Made by a program: the position numbers and the translations under genes. From contig NZ_JAADJT010000010.1 in the NCBI RefSeq assembly GCF_011090165.1, forward strand, positions 186,001 through 250,000: a stretch of DNA of 64,000 bases. Reading direction: 5' to 3'. Origin of the DNA: Duganella aceris. GTDB lineage: Bacteria; Pseudomonadota; Gammaproteobacteria; Burkholderiales; Burkholderiaceae_D. Shown piece after piece: positions 61,183-64,000 of the stretch (within the stretch, counting starts at the first letter, position 1; each line of letters opens with the position of its first letter). The notes beneath the pieces are model-generated. The model saw nothing but the letters and a program-made list of their open reading frames with translations. It ran no database searches and was not told the DNA's origin.

Positions 61183-62246
61183 CCGCGTACCAGCGCTCCA
61201 TAGACCTTCGCGTCAAGCGCACTGATAGGTAACTGCAAGTACTCAGCAGCTCTGGATATGGTAAAGACTTCTTCCGCCAGGCCCCTGAAAACCAACGACT
61301 CAAATCGCATAGGACGTTCTGCCGCCAAAGCGCCTGGTTCGCTCTTCCGCCATCCATTCGCATTGATGGTCATCATGAGGGTTCTATATCCTCCCTCACT
61401 CAACAAGCCAAGATCTTTCATGCGGTACATCGCCACCTGCATTGAAACGCCATACAACGCTTTTGCATTCAGCAGTTCCTGCGGATGCACTCTTGAACGC
61501 TGGACATCCCCGAACTCTGCGCGAACCCGCGCAGCGGGAAATAAGAAGGCCCCTGCAAAGCGGTGGCAGCAGCGCTCTTTGGTCTTTTCATCCATAGACA
61601 CTGGCAAATCCATTACCCAGTGGCCCAGTTCATGAGCGGCGGTAAAACGCATCCTCTCCCCTGGACGAGTTGCATTCAACGATATAAGCACATGCTGCTC
61701 GTCATTGGTAGCTGCGCACGACCCGTCAAAATCATCGGACACGTTCAGTAGCACAACCTTAAATCCATTGTTCTCCAGAAGATCAGTAAGATTGGCTATC
61801 GCATCTCCGCCTACCTTCCAATCCTGCCTCAACCTTTCCGCAGCCCTTTCTGCCTCCCCTACTGAAGTGACTTGAATAGATCGAGCGGCGGTGAGAACTA
61901 CCTTAAGCGTAGCGGCGAAACAGTCCTCCAGGGAGATGTACCTCTCCAAGTGGTCGCGCATCTGCTCGCGCACTTGGTCCTGACGATATTGGGGCATTTT
62001 TGCCAACTTACGAAACTCTAAAGGCGCGAGAGCGAACGACTCTTGCCGGAAGAAGTATTCCGGCTTGACCTCAAGCGCCTTCGCCAGTTTCAAGATCCTC
62101 GCGGAGTTAGGAGCGCTCTGTCCGTTTTCAAACTTGCTCAGCGCTTGCTTACTAATGTCGCCCATCTTGGCGGCGACTTCTTCCAAACTGAGGCCCCGTG
62201 ACACTCGTGCCCGGCGAATTCTCTCGTTAAGTTTTGCTTTTTCCAT
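61179..62246 (-). CDS. HTH-ImmA/IrrE metallopeptidase fusion
   Basis: A 355-residue fusion from the ATG at 62246 (an upstream TTG at 62282 would add 12 residues but lies within the operator). Residues about 3-65 form an XRE HTH (ARVSRGLSLEEVAAKMGDIS then KQALSKFENGQS). Residues about 135-260 are an ImmA/IrrE (DUF955) zinc peptidase with His205-Glu206..His209 in FTAAHELGHWVMDL. The C-terminal ~100 residues are unassigned. Proteins of this kind cleave or antagonise a repressor under stress or phage attack. Coupling to the PIN gene points to a toxin-antitoxin or defence pair. Confidence 0.85.
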   Translation of the reverse strand: MEKAKLNERIRRARVSRGLSLEEVAAKMGDISKQALSKFENGQSAPNSARILKLAKALEVKPEYFFRQESFALAPLEFRKLAKMPQYRQDQVREQMRDHLERYISLEDCFAATLKVVLTAARSIQVTSVGEAERAAERLRQDWKVGGDAIANLTDLLENNGFKVVLLNVSDDFDGSCAATNDEQHVLISLNATRPGERMRFTAAHELGHWVMDLPVSMDEKTKERCCHRFAGAFLFPAARVRAEFGDVQRSRVHPQELLNAKALYGVSMQVAMYRMKDLGLLSEGGYRTLMMTINANGWRKSEPGALAAERPMRFESLVFRGLAEEVFTISRAAEYLQLPISALDAKVYGALVRG

Positions 62247-62247
62247 A

Positions 62248-62283
62248 GTTGACAAACTACGCAAATTGCGCTTCTTTGTCAAC
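62248..62283. promoter_or_regulatory. Nested palindromic operator of the HTH-ImmA gene
   Basis: GTTGACAAA (62248-62256) and TTTGTCAAC (62275-62283) form a perfect inverted repeat; between them CGCAAATTGCG (62260-62270) is a second palindrome with almost the same centre. A further GTCAACC half-site follows at 62289. The location next to the start suggests autoregulation by the gene's own HTH. The 62284-62469 stretch contains no gene I can support. Confidence 0.65.
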
Positions 62284-62469
62284 CAAAGTCAACCATGCGC
62301 AGCATGCGAAGACGAGCCGAAGAAACACGTTCAAGTTGACGGGCCTGGCAGCAATCAGCAAAGGAGGGAAAGGTGAGGCAATCTGGCAGGATCAGTCCGG
62401 CCAGCAAGACAACAAAGCCAAGGCGATTTTGTGGAGCAAGAAACGCCGGTAAAAAGCCGCCTTGCCCTA

Positions 62470-62543
62470 TGGAGCGGGTGAAGGGAATCGAACCCTCGTC
62501 GTAAGCTTGGGAAGCTTCTGCTCTACCATTGAGCTACACCCGC
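62470..62543 (-). tRNA. tRNA-Gly (CCC)
   Basis: 74-nt tRNA gene read on the minus strand. Acceptor GCGGGTG pairs with CACCCGC; the D-arm is GCTCAATGGTAGAGC, the anticodon loop TTCCCAA (anticodon CCC, glycine), and the T-arm GAGGGTTCGATTCCCTT. The encoded CCA end is present. Close in sequence to the known bacterial tRNA-Gly(CCC). It adjoins the AT-rich module, and tRNA genes are common integration sites, but I saw no second copy of its 3' end nearby. Confidence 0.95.
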
Positions 62544-62592
62544 GTGCATCGCATTTTACGCGGGTTTGTGCCCCGCTGACAATATTGTCTGA

Positions 62593-64000
62593 CTAGTGAT
62601 CCCCTTCTGGGTCCGACCACAGCGCCATGTACGGGTCGGAGCGGTTCAGCAGGTCTTTGTCCATGTCCGCCAGCCGTCCCTTCGACGGCTGCAGCGCATG
62701 CTGGTTGAAGCCGCTGTAGCCGAGGCCCAGGCGGCCGCCCGCCACCGAGTAGCCGGCGAACTCCATGATCGTCGGCATCAGGTCGAAGTGCAGCAGCTGT
62801 GTACGGTTAGGCGCCGGCGCGTCGTTGGAGATGAAGCTGTTGAAAATGGTCCGCTCGCGCAGTTGCGACAATTTCGGCGTCAGCGGATTGCGCCGCGACA
62901 GGTGGTCGCCGAGGATGACGATGTTGGTGTCTTCCAGATAGCCGTTGGCTTTCGCATACTGCACGAAGTCGGCCACCTCCAGCGCGGTACAGGTCAACAC
63001 GCCTTCGAAGCCGACATACCCGCGCCGCGCGCAAGCCTGCGACAAGTGGCCTTCCGGCTCGTGCGTATCCACCGTCAGCAAGGTCAGGTTGAATTTCTGC
63101 CGCGTCGCCGACAGCTGGCGCAACTTGGTTTTGGCGCGACTGAACAAATCCCCGTCGTACAGGCCCCAGCCGTTCATATCGCCGGCCTTGGCGCCGCTCT
63201 TGAGCCACTCTTCGCGGCCGTACACTTCGTGATAATGATGCTGGCCGAGGAATTTGTCCTTGCCGGCGAAGCTGGTCGAGGCGCCGCCCATGAACACGTT
63301 GCGATAGCCGCGCGCCGCCAGCATGTCGGTCAGGCAGATGGCGTTCTTCAGGAAGGAGTTAAGCACCTGACCTTGGGTATTGCCGTCGAAGATGGTGACG
63401 CGCTTCAGCGGCACGCCGCACTGCGTCGCGACGATGGCGGCGATGGTCCAGCCGGTGCCGGGCACCTGTTCATAATCGGGAAACGTCGTTCCGTTCAAGC
63501 CGGTCAGCGGCGCCAGCAGATCTTGGCCGAAGGTGGCGCGCGCGCTGTAGCCCTGCTCCAGGCTTTCGACATAGATCAGCACCAGATTCTTGGGTTTTCG
63601 CGCTACCACAGAAATCGCTTCCGGTCGAATGTAGTTGGCGCCGAAATAATCCGGTCCGTAATCAGCGGTTACATATTTAAAGGCGGAGACATCACAGACC
63701 CAGAACATGGTCGCGCCAAACACCAGCAGTGGCGGGAACCAGCGATGCACGCGATAAAACGCCGCGTGACAGCAGCGCGGCGCCCTGACGATGATCCGTC
63801 GTATCCGCGATTCCAGATACAACGCCAGCGCCATCAACAGTATCGGCGCCAGCACGCACCAGCGGAGAAAACGCCGCGTCACGGCAGGGTCGACGCTATC
63901 CATCATCTCGACACCGAAATTGAGGTGGTAGGCGATCTGGTCGAGATCCGGCTGGCCGAACGACCGGTGTATCCAGTAGCTGAAACAAAGCAGGTAAATG
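62593..64000 (-). CDS. OpgB/LtaS-like membrane phosphoglycerol transferase (5' end outside window)
   Basis: Sulfatase-fold membrane protein, open to the window edge (469 residues seen). In-frame translation runs upstream of the first ATG at 63906 as IYLLCFSYWIHRSFGQPDLDQ, like OpgB, so the true start is beyond the window. A transmembrane segment (LAPILLMALALYL) and another (WFPPLLVFGATMFWVCDV) precede the catalytic domain: LVLIYVESLEQGYS, GTGWTIAAIVATQCGVPL, and the metal-binding DTHEPEGHLS and ILGDHLSRRNPL. The ESLE..Y pattern is that of OpgB, which adds phosphoglycerol to periplasmic glucans. An arylsulfatase role is less likely. Confidence 0.85.
   Translation of the reverse strand, partial: IYLLCFSYWIHRSFGQPDLDQIAYHLNFGVEMMDSVDPAVTRRFLRWCVLAPILLMALALYLESRIRRIIVRAPRCCHAAFYRVHRWFPPLLVFGATMFWVCDVSAFKYVTADYGPDYFGANYIRPEAISVVARKPKNLVLIYVESLEQGYSARATFGQDLLAPLTGLNGTTFPDYEQVPGTGWTIAAIVATQCGVPLKRVTIFDGNTQGQVLNSFLKNAICLTDMLAARGYRNVFMGGASTSFAGKDKFLGQHHYHEVYGREEWLKSGAKAGDMNGWGLYDGDLFSRAKTKLRQLSATRQKFNLTLLTVDTHEPEGHLSQACARRGYVGFEGVLTCTALEVADFVQYAKANGYLEDTNIVILGDHLSRRNPLTPKLSQLRERTIFNSFISNDAPAPNRTQLLHFDLMPTIMEFAGYSVAGGRLGLGYSGFNQHALQPSKGRLADMDKDLLNRSDPYMALWSDPEGDH

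Noticed and set aside
62249-62452. 67-residue plus-strand frame upstream of the HTH-ImmA gene
   Set aside because: It starts inside the operator region with no ribosome site and has no recognisable family; may be a remnant but cannot be supported.
62470-62543. tRNA-Gly as an integration (att) site for the ImmA/PIN module
   Set aside because: No second copy of the tRNA 3' end and no integrase were seen between 60 and 64 kb.

Overview
The window is high-GC, densely coded DNA. Its gene content suggests a plant-polysaccharide-degrading betaproteobacterium of the Oxalobacteraceae type (Massilia/Duganella-like). That placement is an inference from the mix of TonB-dependent receptors, LacI-controlled CAZyme clusters, a tryptophan-halogenase-like protein and ordinary housekeeping genes (uppP, recQ, trmB); no marker gene fixes the genus.

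Layout. 1-6.6 kb: the end of a glucarate dehydratase gene, a GH115 alpha-glucuronidase and a beta-helix lipoprotein. 6.7-21.7 kb: a mixed block with an esterase, a large winged-helix/ATPase regulator, two tandem Ohr-like genes, a GH97 enzyme, three LysR genes, an aldo/keto reductase, an M14-type peptidase and small proteins. 21.7-36.3 kb: the main uronate-polysaccharide locus. A leftward operon (unassigned secreted enzyme, CHMI-like tautomerase, GH2 glucuronidase, GH3, a second gudD) and a rightward set (uronate dehydrogenase, GH105-DUF4861, TonB receptor) flank a LacI regulator. 36.5-45.4 kb: mainly housekeeping (uppP, recQ, a DMT transporter, an amidohydrolase, trmB). 45.5-54.9 kb: a second sugar locus (GH1, AmpG-like MFS, esterase, TonB receptor, halogenase, MFS) tied together by LacI-type operators. 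55-60.2 kb: membrane proteins, a Tat-exported hydrolase with a GFA protein, OhrR, an SRAP protein and a MarR/SDR pair. 60.3-62.3 kb: an AT-richer island with an HTH protein and an ImmA/IrrE-PIN pair. 62.5-64 kb: tRNA-Gly and an OpgB-like membrane phosphoglycerol transferase cut by the window end.

How the genes fit together. Secreted enzymes (GH115, GH2 with a glucuronidase NxK motif, GH105, GH3, perhaps the unassigned 630-residue protein) would release glucuronate. Udh would oxidise it to the glucaro-lactone, and GudD would dehydrate glucarate. No later pathway enzyme (keto-deoxyglucarate dehydratase, semialdehyde dehydrogenase) is in the window. Operators visible by eye suggest at least three regulons: a LacI site of the type TTAAACGTTTAA around the uronate operons; a second LacI-type site (TGAAATCGTTTTCA) before GH1 and as four copies exactly 21 bp apart between the TonB receptor and the halogenase; and a 25-bp OhrR-type site before ohrR and, 46 kb away, before both Ohr-like genes. 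Three long palindromes of one sequence family sit at gene ends, and two of them supply the stop codon and last residues of a neighbouring gene. No CRISPR array, transposase or prophage was seen.
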